NCBI GenBank assembly: GCA_034620365.1
Contig: JAQGEQ010000017.1
Span: 124,001-188,000 of the forward strand
Length of the DNA: 64,000 nucleotides
Direction of reading: 5' to 3'
From: Pegea sp. RAD2-039
Lineage: Eukaryota > Chordata > Thaliacea > Salpida > Salpidae
Part shown: positions 46,156 to 57,101 of the stretch, one piece after another
Position numbering within the stretch: the first letter of the stretch is position 1
Layout: each line of letters opens with the position of its first letter
Notes under the pieces: generated by a model
Databases searched by the model: none
Told to the model about the DNA's origin: nothing
The model's input: only the letters and a program-made list of their open reading frames with translations
Translations under genes and position numbers: made by a program

Positions 46156-47185
46156 ATGTCGAAATTGATGCAGTGGGTAATTGTTGGAATTACCGCACTC
46201 AGTAAGTTATAATTTTCTATTTAAAAAAATTTATTTTTATAAAATATCTTCATAACCAAATTCCTGATTTTTTTTCAGCTCTGTCAATAGTATGTCTCTT
46301 TCTAACTCTGCTGTTTACAATTAATGTTTCTGAAAACTTAAATCAAAATACCAAAATCTATTTCCAACCAGAACTTGAACATTATTCAGTTTTCTATTCA
46401 AAAGATGGCAGGCCTTTATATGGACCCTGGACCAATTCAACAAACCATTTTTATGTTTCTCAACCGTCAACTAGCTTCGATTTAATCAGTAAATATTTCC
46501 TGATTTTGAATAAAATAAGAAAAAAAGCAAACTTGATTCTAATAATTGAGTTTTCTACTGAGATATTATTAAAAAGTTTTTTTTTCAGCATATTTATGGT
46601 CAGGGTTATTTGCAAGTGTTTTGTTGTATTCTATTTCAACTATTATGTTTGTAGCTAGCTTTATATGTTTCAAAACACACCAAGAATTAGATATAAGCTT
46701 ATTTTTTGCTAGACTTTCAACACTTACACAAGTTGTAACAGGTAATGATGATTTATTTAGCATTTTACAATTTAAATTATTTTTTTCGACAGCTTTGACA
46801 ATTTTCATCACTTTGACAGTTTTTTCAAACTTTAACCACTTCTTAGAAAGCCAATTTAATGCTTACTACTACATAGCTTGGTTGAGTTTTGTGGTTGTAC
46901 TTTCTACTGTATTTGGAACAGAAATATTTTTTAGAAGAATGACAAAAAAAGACTTAAAAGTAATTCATATATTTTGAGAATCTAAAATATATTTATCATA
47001 TTTTCTTTGGTTTAATTGATTTATTAAAAGCTAATCTCTTTAAAGTTTGTCTTGCTGTTAATCATTTTTAATAAATATAAATTTTATAGATTGAACAAAC
47101 TGAAATATATGAAGAGTATAACGATGAAGAAGACTTTATTATTATTAATGAAGATTCTCAGACAAGTTTAGCGATGGACTTTTAG
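46156..47185 (+). CDS. Four-transmembrane protein, copy 1, family not recognised
   Basis: Exons 46156-46201, 46279-46488, 46589-46741, 46793-46959 and 47090-47185 join in phase to 223 residues. TM1 is at about residues 6-30 (WVIVGITALTLSIVCLFLTL). A hydrophilic loop of about 55 residues follows with two N-glycosylation sequons (NVS, NST) and no cysteine pair. TM2 (LWSGLFASVLLYSISTIMFV), TM3 (ALTIFITLTVF) and TM4 (YYIAWLSFVVVLSTVFGTEI) precede an acidic cytoplasmic tail rich in E, D and I. Topology resembles claudin/PMP22-like tetraspan proteins, but the GLW-C-C signature of claudins is missing, so I do not assign a family. It is probably a plasma-membrane protein. Confidence 0.85.
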
Positions 47186-47866
47186 ACTTATATCTTGTTG
47201 ATACTGTAAACAATAATCTTTAGGAACAAAAAAGTTTAGATACAAACGTTAAATACAAAAGAAGTTTAAATAATAACATTTCACAAAAAGTTTTTTCAAC
47301 CTTTAAATTGAAATATCATTTTCAACGTTTAGTTTTCAAAAGTAAATAGTAAAATCTACTTCTAACTGCAAGTAATAGACAGGTTCTCAAACCTTTAAAA
47401 ACTTGAGAGCTATATTTCAGTTACAAGTAGATTTCTAAACCTCTTAAAGATCAAATTTCTTTAGAAAGCGCAGGGAGCTTTTTGCTTACTTGGAAAATAC
47501 TGTCTATATCTAATTACTTTGTTGTTAGCAAATGTGATAGAAAACTTTTTAACTACTTAGCTAGCTGATAAAAATAAGCTTTAATCATCACCTTATTTCC
47601 AAATTAATCGTTTTCAATAACGCAGATCTCACTGTCACCAGACCTTATTTAAAAAAGATATAAAATAGGATGCTAAACACTTTATTCAACAGTAGCCAAT
47701 ATTTACAGAGTTTGAAAATAGGTTCAAGTAAATTCAAAAACACTAAATGAGAAAACTGTTCTAAAAATAAGTTAAAGATTAATTAAAAATAAAATATTTT
47801 GAAGATAAACTTTTTCTTTTAAAGTAAACCTTATAAAGTGATATATCTGATTTTGTATATTCATTA

Positions 47867-48853
47867 TCATCGAAAAGACAAATTATTACAATAAGGTGTT
47901 TCAGGGTATATGAGACAATGAACCGAATAAAATCTTGTCGGATCTTGTTGTGGTGTAAATGATGAGTTTTTCGTACTTAGATTCACTCTAATTTTCTCAC
48001 CTGAATAACTCAAACTGATTTGTTTCGTAATATCTTCTGGTGGAATTTTCATCAAATAATCATAATGGTAATGTGAATTAAAAAGTTTAGAGTTTATTAG
48101 AGGAATACCCAATCTATTGTTGATGATACAACCAATCAAGCAATCATCATTTATACCTAATTTTGATCCTAGTTTTTGAAATTCACCATTCTCAACGAAT
48201 ACTTTCATTTTTGTAACAAGCGCTTGACTAACACAGAAACCACAACCACCATGAGCAAACCAATAGCTCAACTTTTTACCATTTAAAGTTTGTTCCAATG
48301 GATGGTCAAGACTTGCTCTTCCAATATACCAAGATTTCTTAGAATCAAACTTGTTCAAAAGCTCTCTAAGCTCATTGACATTAACATAATTATCATCATC
48401 CCAATGACACCACCACTTAGCTTCATTTTTCAAAAACGTCGCAATTTCCACTTCCATTTTACAATTTAAACCTTTTGGTGAATGATCATTTGAGCAAGAA
48501 GTGGCAATAAGATGCCCATTAGTTTTATACTGCATGTTCAAGTCTTCTTTGTCAGTTATAAAGTAAGTTTGATTTGCAACTTTCTGAAACCATGTCGACA
48601 CAATCACTTCTGCTCTAGTATTGTGAAACTGTTTGCTTGTTTTTATTGTATTAAATATTTCCTGTAATTGAAGTTTAACATTTTCATTAGTGGTGTTTAC
48701 TTCTGATATATCAATTGAAGAATTTATTCCAGTAGGTTTAATCCAACTCAATTCCACATGGTTCTCATTTACAATTTGAGTGAAAAATTTTAAATTCCAA
48801 ACAATTATAATCGCAACAATAATAAATATTCCGAACCGTAATGTAGTTTTCAT
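47867..48853 (-). CDS. fng: Fringe-type beta-1,3-N-acetylglucosaminyltransferase, copy 1
   Basis: 328 residues, single exon. It is a type II Golgi enzyme: a short cytoplasmic N-terminus, signal anchor at about residues 7-26 (FGIFIIVAIIIVWNLKFF), then a lumenal catalytic domain. Fringe landmarks are the metal-binding DDD in WWCHWDDDNYVNVNEL, SWYIGRASLDHPLE, WFAHGGCGFCVSQAL, DDCLIG, GIPLINSKLFNSHYH, and the C-terminal DPTRFYSVHCLIYPETPYC. Fringe extends O-fucose on Notch EGF repeats and so changes ligand choice. The lack of introns suggests an origin by retroposition. It differs from copy 2 by 15 amino acids. Transcription is convergent with the four-TM gene. Confidence 0.93.
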   Translation of the reverse strand: MKTTLRFGIFIIVAIIIVWNLKFFTQIVNENHVELSWIKPTGINSSIDISEVNTTNENVKLQLQEIFNTIKTSKQFHNTRAEVIVSTWFQKVANQTYFITDKEDLNMQYKTNGHLIATSCSNDHSPKGLNCKMEVEIATFLKNEAKWWCHWDDDNYVNVNELRELLNKFDSKKSWYIGRASLDHPLEQTLNGKKLSYWFAHGGCGFCVSQALVTKMKVFVENGEFQKLGSKLGINDDCLIGCIINNRLGIPLINSKLFNSHYHYDYLMKIPPEDITKQISLSYSGEKIRVNLSTKNSSFTPQQDPTRFYSVHCLIYPETPYCNNLSFR

Positions 48854-49382
48854 TTGTTTTATTATTACTTACAGATGTATACTTCAAATCCTTTTTTTTT
48901 CTTTCTTTTTCTCGAAAATCTGAGTCAGTTCATAAATAACAAGAAGTATTTTGTGAAATTATATTTCAAAGAATATTAAAGAGTTTTCTGAAACATCAAA
49001 AATGTATAATTTGAAAATAAAGTCGTAAAGTTGAATAAACGTTTAATAAAAATAATTGTTTTCAATTAAAACACAGTTTCGATTATAAAACAAAAGTTTC
49101 TTGCAAAAAAGACTTACATTAAGAAAATCTCTTTTACTTTTTTCACTCTAAAAAAACCACTAAGCACTTTAAGGTGTTTTAGTTAATCAAATATATGAAT
49201 TTTAGTTATCATTGCAACAAACACTAAATCACCAAAATCTTTTAAATAAATTCTTTTCTTTCTTTAAAACATAGATTGGTAGAATGCAAAACTATTTAAA
49301 GCTGCTCACTTGTAGTATTATCTTGTTCTTCGTACAACTAGAAAACAAAGTCACTTCCTTTAACTAACTTCCTTTAACCAAT

Positions 49383-50150
49383 AATTCACCAATGGATTTA
49401 TTATTCAACGAGTATCTTTGGTCCTAGACCTTGGCCTTACTCTATCATCTGACTTTAAATGAAACAATTATATTTCCAAAATCTTTGGAAAAATAGCCAA
49501 CCTTGTCTTCCTTATTATAAAGACCTTTAATTCTAAGGATCCATACTTTTTTATCAATCTTTTCAAATTGTACGTACGTCCAGTTCTTGAATACAATCTT
49601 AGTGCATGGATGCCATATCAAGTTAGTGATATCAAAAAAAATCGAATCTGTTCAGGCCACATTTACAAGATTAGTATGCAGGAAACTTAATATTAAATAT
49701 GATAGTTGTAAACATCGTCTCAGCTTCTTCAATTTAGATACTTTGGAAATCCGACGGATTAAATACGACTTAATTCTTATTTTTAAAATTATCCACAATT
49801 TAAATGACCTTAAATTCGATGGTTTCTTTTCAATCAAGTTATATCAACTCAAACGACGCCCACTACACCTTAATAAGCCTATATCACCTGGTACATTAAT
49901 CAGAGCGAATTGTTTCTCATCCTACACAATTAGTACTTGGAACCAGCTGCCATCAGACATTGTCATGTCGAAGTCGCTCGCGTTGTTCAAGCAGAAGTTG
50001 AACCTTTGTAACATTGCCAACTGCTATTTCTAAACTGTAATTTTTCCCCTTTTTTATATGCTTTGAGGACTACTGAAATGGCATGTGTTACATCTTTTAC
50101 TTTCTATATTTTTGACTAAATAGATGTAATTTCTAAGAATCACACTACAG
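49383..50150 (+). mobile_element. Non-LTR retrotransposon 3' fragment (family 1) in duplication unit 1
   Basis: It matches about 20662-21440 of the longer copy: FKLYVRPVLEYNLSAWMPYQ, KYDSCKHRLSFFNLDTLEI and TWNQLPSDIVMSKSLALFKQ. One frameshift lies near 49625, with an extra A in a run. It is 5'-truncated at the same point as the 57.1-kb fragment and followed by the same non-element sequence, so the two are duplicates of one insertion, not separate insertions. Confidence 0.9.
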
Positions 50151-50724
50151 TATTATATTAATGATTGAAATCTACACAAAACCTGTATGTGGAACATCAT
50201 TGGATAAAGTTGAGGTTTTCGACAATAAATAAACTATTATAAAATTAAACAACAGCTCGAAATCGGATTGGTACTTAAGTTTTTCTTTTATTCTTTCTGA
50301 ATGTCGAGCTTTTAATCGCCTTATTTATAAGCCTGAAAAACTATTAGATTATATTTAGTTTATATTTCTGAATAGTAATTCACTTAAATAACTTTTTTCA
50401 GAATTTAAATTATCTTGTTAATTTAAGAACAAAATTATGATTGATAGAATTTATAAATCGTTGAAAAAATAGTCTGAAAAACATGTTTTTTTTGCTTTCA
50501 AATTTTTCTTTCAATTTTAAATTATATATTTTTATTTTTAGAATATATGTGTTTTTGTCTTCTAGTTACATAAAAATTTAATATTTAAGGAATTTGCAAC
50601 AATAATATTTACATCTAGACAAACATTATTCTGTTATATCAGTTAATTAAAAAAATAATTTATTAAAAATCAATTTTTAAAAATATTTTTTTGAAATTTT
50701 TTTAGACAAATTATTTTTGTGATT

Positions 50725-51294
50725 ATGAGCCAAAAACCAAAAGTGATATTTATGCTTGGAGCTCCAGGTTCTGGGAAAGGAACTCAATGTTTGAATATGT
50801 CACAAGAGTTTGGTTATCTTCATCTATCTGCTGGTGATCTTTTGAGAAAAGAGAAATCTAACCCTGATTCAAAAGTGGGTCAGTTAATCAGTTCTTATAT
50901 TAAAGAAGGGCAGATAGTTCCAGTTGAGATAACTTGTAGTCTTCTTGAAGATGCTATTTTTGCTTCTGATAATTCTCATGTTATTGTTGATGGGTTTCCT
51001 CGAAACCAAAATAATTTAGAAGGTTGGCAAAGACAGATGTCTGAAAAAGTTGATGTTCAGTTTATGATGTTTCTGGAGTGTTCTGAAGAAGTTTGTACGA
51101 AAAGAATTCTTAAAAGATCGGAAACAAGTGGCAGAAGTGATGATAATATTGAAAGTTTAAAGAAAAGATTTCAGACTTATACAAATGAAACTCTTCCTAT
51201 CATCAATTATTATGAAAAATTGAATAAAGTTAAAAAGATAAATGCTGATGATACCCCTGAAAATGTTTTTGAACAAATCAAACAAAGTTTTTAA
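50725..51294 (+). CDS. CMPK1: UMP-CMP kinase, copy 2
   Basis: 189 residues, single exon, identical base for base to copy 1 over the 570-bp coding region by eye, so the same motifs apply. The upstream acceptor-like sequence and the downstream AATAAA (51388-51393) are also kept. Both copies should encode active enzyme. Total identity here contrasts with the diverged Fringe copies a few kilobases away, which suggests strong constraint, local gene conversion or an assembly effect. Confidence 0.95.
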   Translation: MSQKPKVIFMLGAPGSGKGTQCLNMSQEFGYLHLSAGDLLRKEKSNPDSKVGQLISSYIKEGQIVPVEITCSLLEDAIFASDNSHVIVDGFPRNQNNLEGWQRQMSEKVDVQFMMFLECSEEVCTKRILKRSETSGRSDDNIESLKKRFQTYTNETLPIINYYEKLNKVKKINADDTPENVFEQIKQSF

Positions 51295-52887
51295 AAGAAT
51301 CAATTATATTTGAACTATCTTGATGCTTTTCTAACCTTTTATTCAAACTAATCTACAATTTAATCATCGAAAATTTGATTTTGCTTCAATAAAAGAACAT
51401 TCCTTTTCTACTTTTATTAAACTTTATATACTTCCTTGTAATGTCATTGATTATTTACAACAAATTTATTATAATTTCATCATGCTATCATATAATCATG
51501 ATTTTTACACTTTCTGCAGACACTTACTTAGTAATTGTATTCATTAATACAGAAAAAACATTTAAAAAATAAAGAATATTGAATCTTCTTATTTAAATAT
51601 TCAAATTTAGGTTCGTTAAACTATTTTTTATTATTTTTATCTTTGCTTTATTAGCTTTTATAACTTGTTTGTTTCTAGTTATTACCGGATTTTTTAGGAA
51701 TACTTTTTCTTTGTTAATTTTAAATTTATTAAATCTTTTTATGCAGATGCAACTTTGAAAAATTTATGGTAAAATGAGAAACTAAGCAGCCAGTTAATGG
51801 TTAAGTTACAAATCTGGTATTTGATTAAACAATTTGTTTAATTGAAGCTATATGATGGTGTAAATATTGGTATTACTTCAAAACAATTCTAGAAATAATT
51901 GTCATAAAATAAATTAAACTTAAAAATTCGTTTACATCTCCTTGAAAATATAAGAATATTTAAACGCAATTAAAATAACTTTTCGGTAAAAATTATATTG
52001 AATTAAGTACAGATATTTATCTTAAAGTTTTTTTTTATATTTCAGTGACAAAATTGATGAATTCTCAACAACTACAAATCATTGCTTAAAATTTAAGTTT
52101 TTATTCGAATCTAATTTAGTTTTGTTGGGCAGCACCTATCCTCTCCAGTCTCAGAACACTTGATTTTTTAGATTTAATATTTTATACACTTCTTAAAAAC
52201 AACAAGTTTTCAAAAGATTTTCAAGCACCAAGCATTTAGAAGAACATTTTTCATTCCTTATTTCAACAAATAATTCATAAAAACTTTTTTTTTTACTTAA
52301 GATGAAAACTTATCTCTACAGTTAGTCTTTAAAAGTTAATTTGTTGTTTTTATCTTTTATTACATTAATAATCGAAATTTTGTGGTAGAAGTTACTTAAA
52401 ACTGATTTAATTTGCCAAGGAGTCATTATTCTGAATAAACAATCATTTTGTAAAGTTTTTTTTTTGAATTCAATTGAAGTTCAAGAAAACTTTGAAAGTA
52501 GAAATGTGTTTTATATCAAATTTGTTTAGAAATCTATGTTTTTCATAAAATAATCTCTCCTAAAATCTGTTTTTTTTTCATGTTTTTATTTAAAATCTGT
52601 ATTTTCAGTTAATATGCTGACAGATCGATAAAAAACAAATTTGTAATTATTAAAATTTTAGATTAATAAAAATTTACAACCGTCCCCCCTAAAATTTATT
52701 TTTATTTTTAAATGAAACTAAATAATTTTAATAAAATGAATTTTCGACGAATATTTTGAAATTTAGAAATTTGATTATGAGATCACAATTAATAGAATCT
52801 TCAAATTAATCAATTTTTAAACTTAATGAAGTTTAAGTACCTCTCTGTGTTTCTTCTGTCTGTTTTTATAATTTTTTAAATGGAAAT

Positions 52888-53918
52888 ATGTCGAAATTGA
52901 TGCAGTGGGTAATTGTTGGAATTACCGCACTCAGTAAGTTATAATTTTCTATTTAAAAAAATTTATTTTTATAAAATATCTTCATAACCAAATTCCTGAT
53001 TTTTTTTCAGCTCTGTCAATAGTATGTCTCTTTCTAACTCTGCTGTTTACAATTAATGTTTCTGAAAACTTAAATCAAAATACCAAAATCTATTTCCAAC
53101 CAGAACTTGAACATTATTCAGTTTTCTATTCAAAAGATGGCAGGCCTTTATATGGACCCTGGACCAATTCAACAAACCATTTTTATGTTTCTCAACCGTC
53201 AACTAGCTTCGATTTAATCAGTAAATATTTCCTGATTTTGAATAAAATAAGAAAAAAAGCAAACTTTATTCTAATAATTGAGTTTTCTACTGAGATATTA
53301 TTAAAAAGTTTTTTTTTCAGCATATTTATGGTCAGGGTTATTTGCAAGTGTTTTGTTGTATTCTATTTCAACTATTATGTTTGTAGCTAGCTTTATATGT
53401 TTCAAAACACACCAAGAATTAGATATAAGCTTATTTTTTGCTAGACTTTCAACACTTACACAAGTTGTAACAGGTAATGATGATTTATTTAGCATTTTAC
53501 AATTTTAAATTTTTTTTTTCGACAGCTTTGACAATTTTCATCACTTTGACAGTTTTTTCAAACTTTAACCACTTCTTAGAAAGCCAATTTAATGCTTACT
53601 ACTACATAGCTTGGTTGAGTTTTGTGGTTGTACTTTCTACTGTATTTGGAACAGAAATATTTTTTAGAAGAATGACAAAAAAAAACTTAAAGGTAATTCA
53701 TATATTTTGAGAATCTAAAATATATTTATCATATTTTCTTTGGTTTAATTGATTTATTAAAAGCTAATCTCTTTAAAGTTTGTCTTGCTGTTAATCATTT
53801 TTAATAAATATAAATTTTATAGATTGAACAAACTGAAATATATGAAGAGTATAACGATGAAGAAGACTTTATTATTATTAATGAAGATTCTCAGACAAGT
53901 TTAGCGATGGACTTTTAG
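52888..53918 (+). CDS. Four-transmembrane protein, copy 2
   Basis: Exons 52888-52933, 53011-53220, 53321-53473, 53526-53692 and 53823-53918 join to 223 residues. It is the same as copy 1 except for one Asp-to-Asn change in the membrane-proximal tail (KKDLK to KKNLK) and a silent AAA/AAG change next to it. All splice sites are intact. Intron 3 differs by a one-base change in a T run. Likely functional; family not recognised, as for copy 1. Confidence 0.85.
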
Positions 53919-54599
53919 ACTTATATCTTTTTGATACTGTAAACAATAATCTTTAGGAACAAAAAAGTTTAGATACAAACGTTAAATACAAAAGAAGTTT
54001 AAATAATAACATTTCACAAAAAGTTTTTTCAACCTTTAAATTGAAATATCATTTTCAACGTTTAGTTTTCAAAAGTAAATAGTAAAATCTACTTCTAACT
54101 GCAAGTAATAGACAGGTTCTCAAACCTTTAAAAACTTGAGAGCTATATTTCAGTTACAAGTAGATTTCTAAACCTCTTAAAGATCAAATTTCTTTAGAAA
54201 GCGCAGGGAGCTTTTTGCTTACTTGGAAAATACTGTCTATATCTAACTACTTTGTTGTTAGCAAATGTGATAGAAAACTTTTTAACTACTTAGCTAGCTG
54301 ATAAAAATAAGCTTTAATCATCACCTTATTTCAAAATTAATCGTTTTCAATAACGCAGATCTCACTGTCACCAGACCTTATTTAAAAAAGATATAAAATA
54401 GGATGCTAAACACCTTATTCAACAGTAGCTAATATTTACAGAGTTTGAAAATAGGTTCAAGTAAATTCAAAAACACTAAATGAGAAAACTGTTCTAAAAA
54501 TAAGTTAAAGATTAATTAAAAATAAAATATTTTGAAGATAAACTTTTTCTTTTAAAGTAAACCTTATAAAGTGATATATCTGATTTTGTATATTCATTA

Positions 54600-55595
54600 T
54601 CATCGAAAAGACAAATTATTACAATAAGGTGTTTCAGGGTATATGAGACAATGAACCGAATAAAATCTTGTCGGATCTTGTTGTGGTGTAAATGATGAGT
54701 GTTTCGTACTTAGATTCACTCTAATTTTCTCACCTGAATAACTCAAACTGATTTGTTTCGTAATATCTTCTGGTGAAATTTTCATCAAATAATCATAATG
54801 GTAATGTGAATTAAAAAGTTTAGAGTTTATTAGAGGAATACCCAATCTATTGTTGATGATAAAACCAATCAAGCAATCATCATTTATACCTAATTTTGAT
54901 CCTAGTTTTTGAAATTCACCATTCTCAACGAATACTTTCATTTTTGTAACAAGCGCTTGACTAACACAGAAACCACAACCACCATGAGCAAACCAATAGC
55001 TCAACTTTTTACCACAGAAAGTTTGTTCCAATGGATGGTCAAGACTTGCTCTTCCAATATACCAAGATTTCTTAGAATCAAACTTGTTCAAAAACTCTCT
55101 AAGCTCATTGACATTAACATAATTATCATCATCCCAATGACACCACCACTTAGCTTCATTTTTCAAAAACGTCTCAATTTCCACTTCCATTTTACAATTT
55201 AAACCTTTTGGTGTATGATCATTTGAGCAAGAAGTAGCAATAAGATGCCCATTAGTTTTATACTGCATGTTCAAGTCTTCTTTGTCAGTTATAAAGTAAG
55301 TTTGATTTGCAACTTTCTGAAACCATGTCAACACAATCACTTCTGCTCTAGTATTGTGAAACTGTTTGCTTGTTTTTATTGTATTAAATATTTCCTGTAA
55401 TTGAAGTTTAAAATTTTCATTAGTGGTGTTTACTTCTGATATATCATTTGAAGAATTTATTCCAGTAGGTTTAATAAAACAAAATTTCACATGGTTCTCA
55501 TTTACAATTTGAGTGAAAAATTTTAAATTCCAAACAATTATAATCGCAACAATAATAAATATTCCAAACCGTAATGTAGTTTTCATTTGTTTCAT
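54600..55595 (-). CDS. fng: Fringe-type glycosyltransferase, copy 2 (diverged)
   Basis: 331 residues from the first ATG (MKQMKTT), or 328 from the ATG at 55586 that corresponds to copy 1, where the upstream ATG is ATA. The DDD motif, signal anchor and C-terminal block are intact and there is no stop or frameshift. It has 15 amino-acid differences from copy 1: four together in the stem (ELSW to KFCF), two together before the GKKLSYWFAHGG block (LN to FC), plus scattered changes such as S to L, A to E, C to F after DDCLIG, P to S and N to H. I count only two silent changes. Several replacements introduce Phe or Cys. Function as a Fringe is plausible; altered specificity or early decay cannot be separated by sequence alone. 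Confidence 0.92.
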   Translation of the reverse strand: MKQMKTTLRFGIFIIVAIIIVWNLKFFTQIVNENHVKFCFIKPTGINSSNDISEVNTTNENFKLQLQEIFNTIKTSKQFHNTRAEVIVLTWFQKVANQTYFITDKEDLNMQYKTNGHLIATSCSNDHTPKGLNCKMEVEIETFLKNEAKWWCHWDDDNYVNVNELREFLNKFDSKKSWYIGRASLDHPLEQTFCGKKLSYWFAHGGCGFCVSQALVTKMKVFVENGEFQKLGSKLGINDDCLIGFIINNRLGIPLINSKLFNSHYHYDYLMKISPEDITKQISLSYSGEKIRVNLSTKHSSFTPQQDPTRFYSVHCLIYPETPYCNNLSFR

Positions 55596-56086
55596 TATTA
55601 CTTACAGATGTATACTTCAAATCCTTTTTTTTTCTTTCTTTTTCTCGAAAATCTGAGTCAGTTCATAAATAACAAGAAGTATTTTGTGAAATTATATTTC
55701 AAAGCATATTAAAGAGTTTTCTGAAACATCAAAAATGTATAATTTGAAAATAAAGTCGTAAAGTTGAATAAACGTTTAATAAAAACAATTGTTTTCAATT
55801 AAAACACAGTTTCGATTATAAAACAAAAGTTTCTTGCAAAAAAGACTTACATTAAGAAAATCTTTTTTACTTTTTTCACTCTAAAAAAACCACTAAGCAC
55901 TTTAATGTGTTTTAGTTAATCAAATATATGAATTTTAGTTATCATTGCAACAAACACTAAATCACCAAAATCTTTTAAATAAATTCTTTCCTTTCTTTAA
56001 AACATAGATTGGTAGAATGCAAAACTATTTAAAGCTGCTCACTTGTGGTATTATCTTGTTCTTCATACAAATAGAAAACAAAGTCA

Positions 56087-57098
56087 TAAACTGATAATTG
56101 CTGTTTACTGTTAATTAATCTTAAGTATTTACTGACGTTTTTTAAAAAAGGGAACAAAGGGTGTAAGAAACCGAGAGAAATTTATTTATCAGGTTGTATG
56201 TAGCAAGAACTTGCTGGTAGCTTGATAAAATTCTTTTAATGTTTAATGAAACTGTAGCAGAAGAATTTTCCTATTTGTTTTTGGTAATAAAATGAAACTT
56301 TTTGTAACTTCATATTTTCGGGAAAACTTTATTTTTAAGAGTTTTCAAACAATTTTCCAAATAATCAGTTTGTGATTCTGAGTGTAAATTTTGATTCTAT
56401 CTTCAGTTTCTTCAATTTCTGCTGCATCCAACTCACAGAGCTAAACTCAAATTTACTTTTTAAAAATTTTGAAAATCTTTTTGTTTCAACAATTTCATTT
56501 GGTTTCTTTATATACAACCGTTTCTAATAATAATAATAAGTTTTTTTATCAACGATTATTCTTTTCTATTCTGACAATTACATAAAATCATTTAATAGTT
56601 CATTTTTTCAGCATTAAGCGTTTATTTCAGCGTTTATTATTTTTTCAGCATTAAGTCAACATTTTTTTCAATATGTTTTCCTGATCAGATATCTTTAAAT
56701 TTAATGCCTATTAGCATAAAACTCATTATAAAACATTAATAAAACTCAGTAAATGTTTGAAATAATAAATAACTGAACTGTTCAATAAATACTTGAAGAA
56801 AAATAGCATCAAGTAGTTAAAATGACAAAAATAATAAAGTCTCTGTCTTCTTCAGCAAAAATGGTTTCTACTTAATCAAAAAATGAATGAAAGATAAATA
56901 TTCTAGATCCTCAGTAATATTAATAATTTTCTCTACACTAAGAAAAGTTTTTCTTAAAACTGTTTTATTTTCAATGAATTCATTTTTATATCTAACTTCA
57001 AAGCTTAACTGCAATTTCTACTTTTACTTATAACACCAAAATACTTTTTTTCGCATAGTTTGTTTATATAGTTTTTATATTGCTTTAAATACTTCCTT
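56087..57098. other. 1.0-kb segment present only in duplication unit 2
   Basis: AT-rich DNA with no recognised gene. At the matching place unit 1 has only about 30 bases, including a duplicated acttcctttaac, which looks like filler at a deletion junction. Confidence 0.7.
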
Positions 57099-57101
57099 AA
57101 T

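Larger units (their letters stand above)
43536..50279. repeat. Tandem segmental duplication, unit 1 (UMP-CMP kinase, 4-TM protein, Fringe, RT fragment)
   Basis: About 6.74 kb repeated directly as unit 2. The left boundary is where 43536 onward matches 50280 onward (tttttcttttattctttctg). The last base of unit 1 directly abuts the first base of unit 2. Noncoding parts differ by roughly 0.6-1.6% by eye count, plus small indels. Confidence 0.93.

Noticed and set aside
54909..55202. 97-residue plus-strand frame
   Set aside because: Antisense to Fringe copy 2 and absent as an equivalent frame in copy 1.
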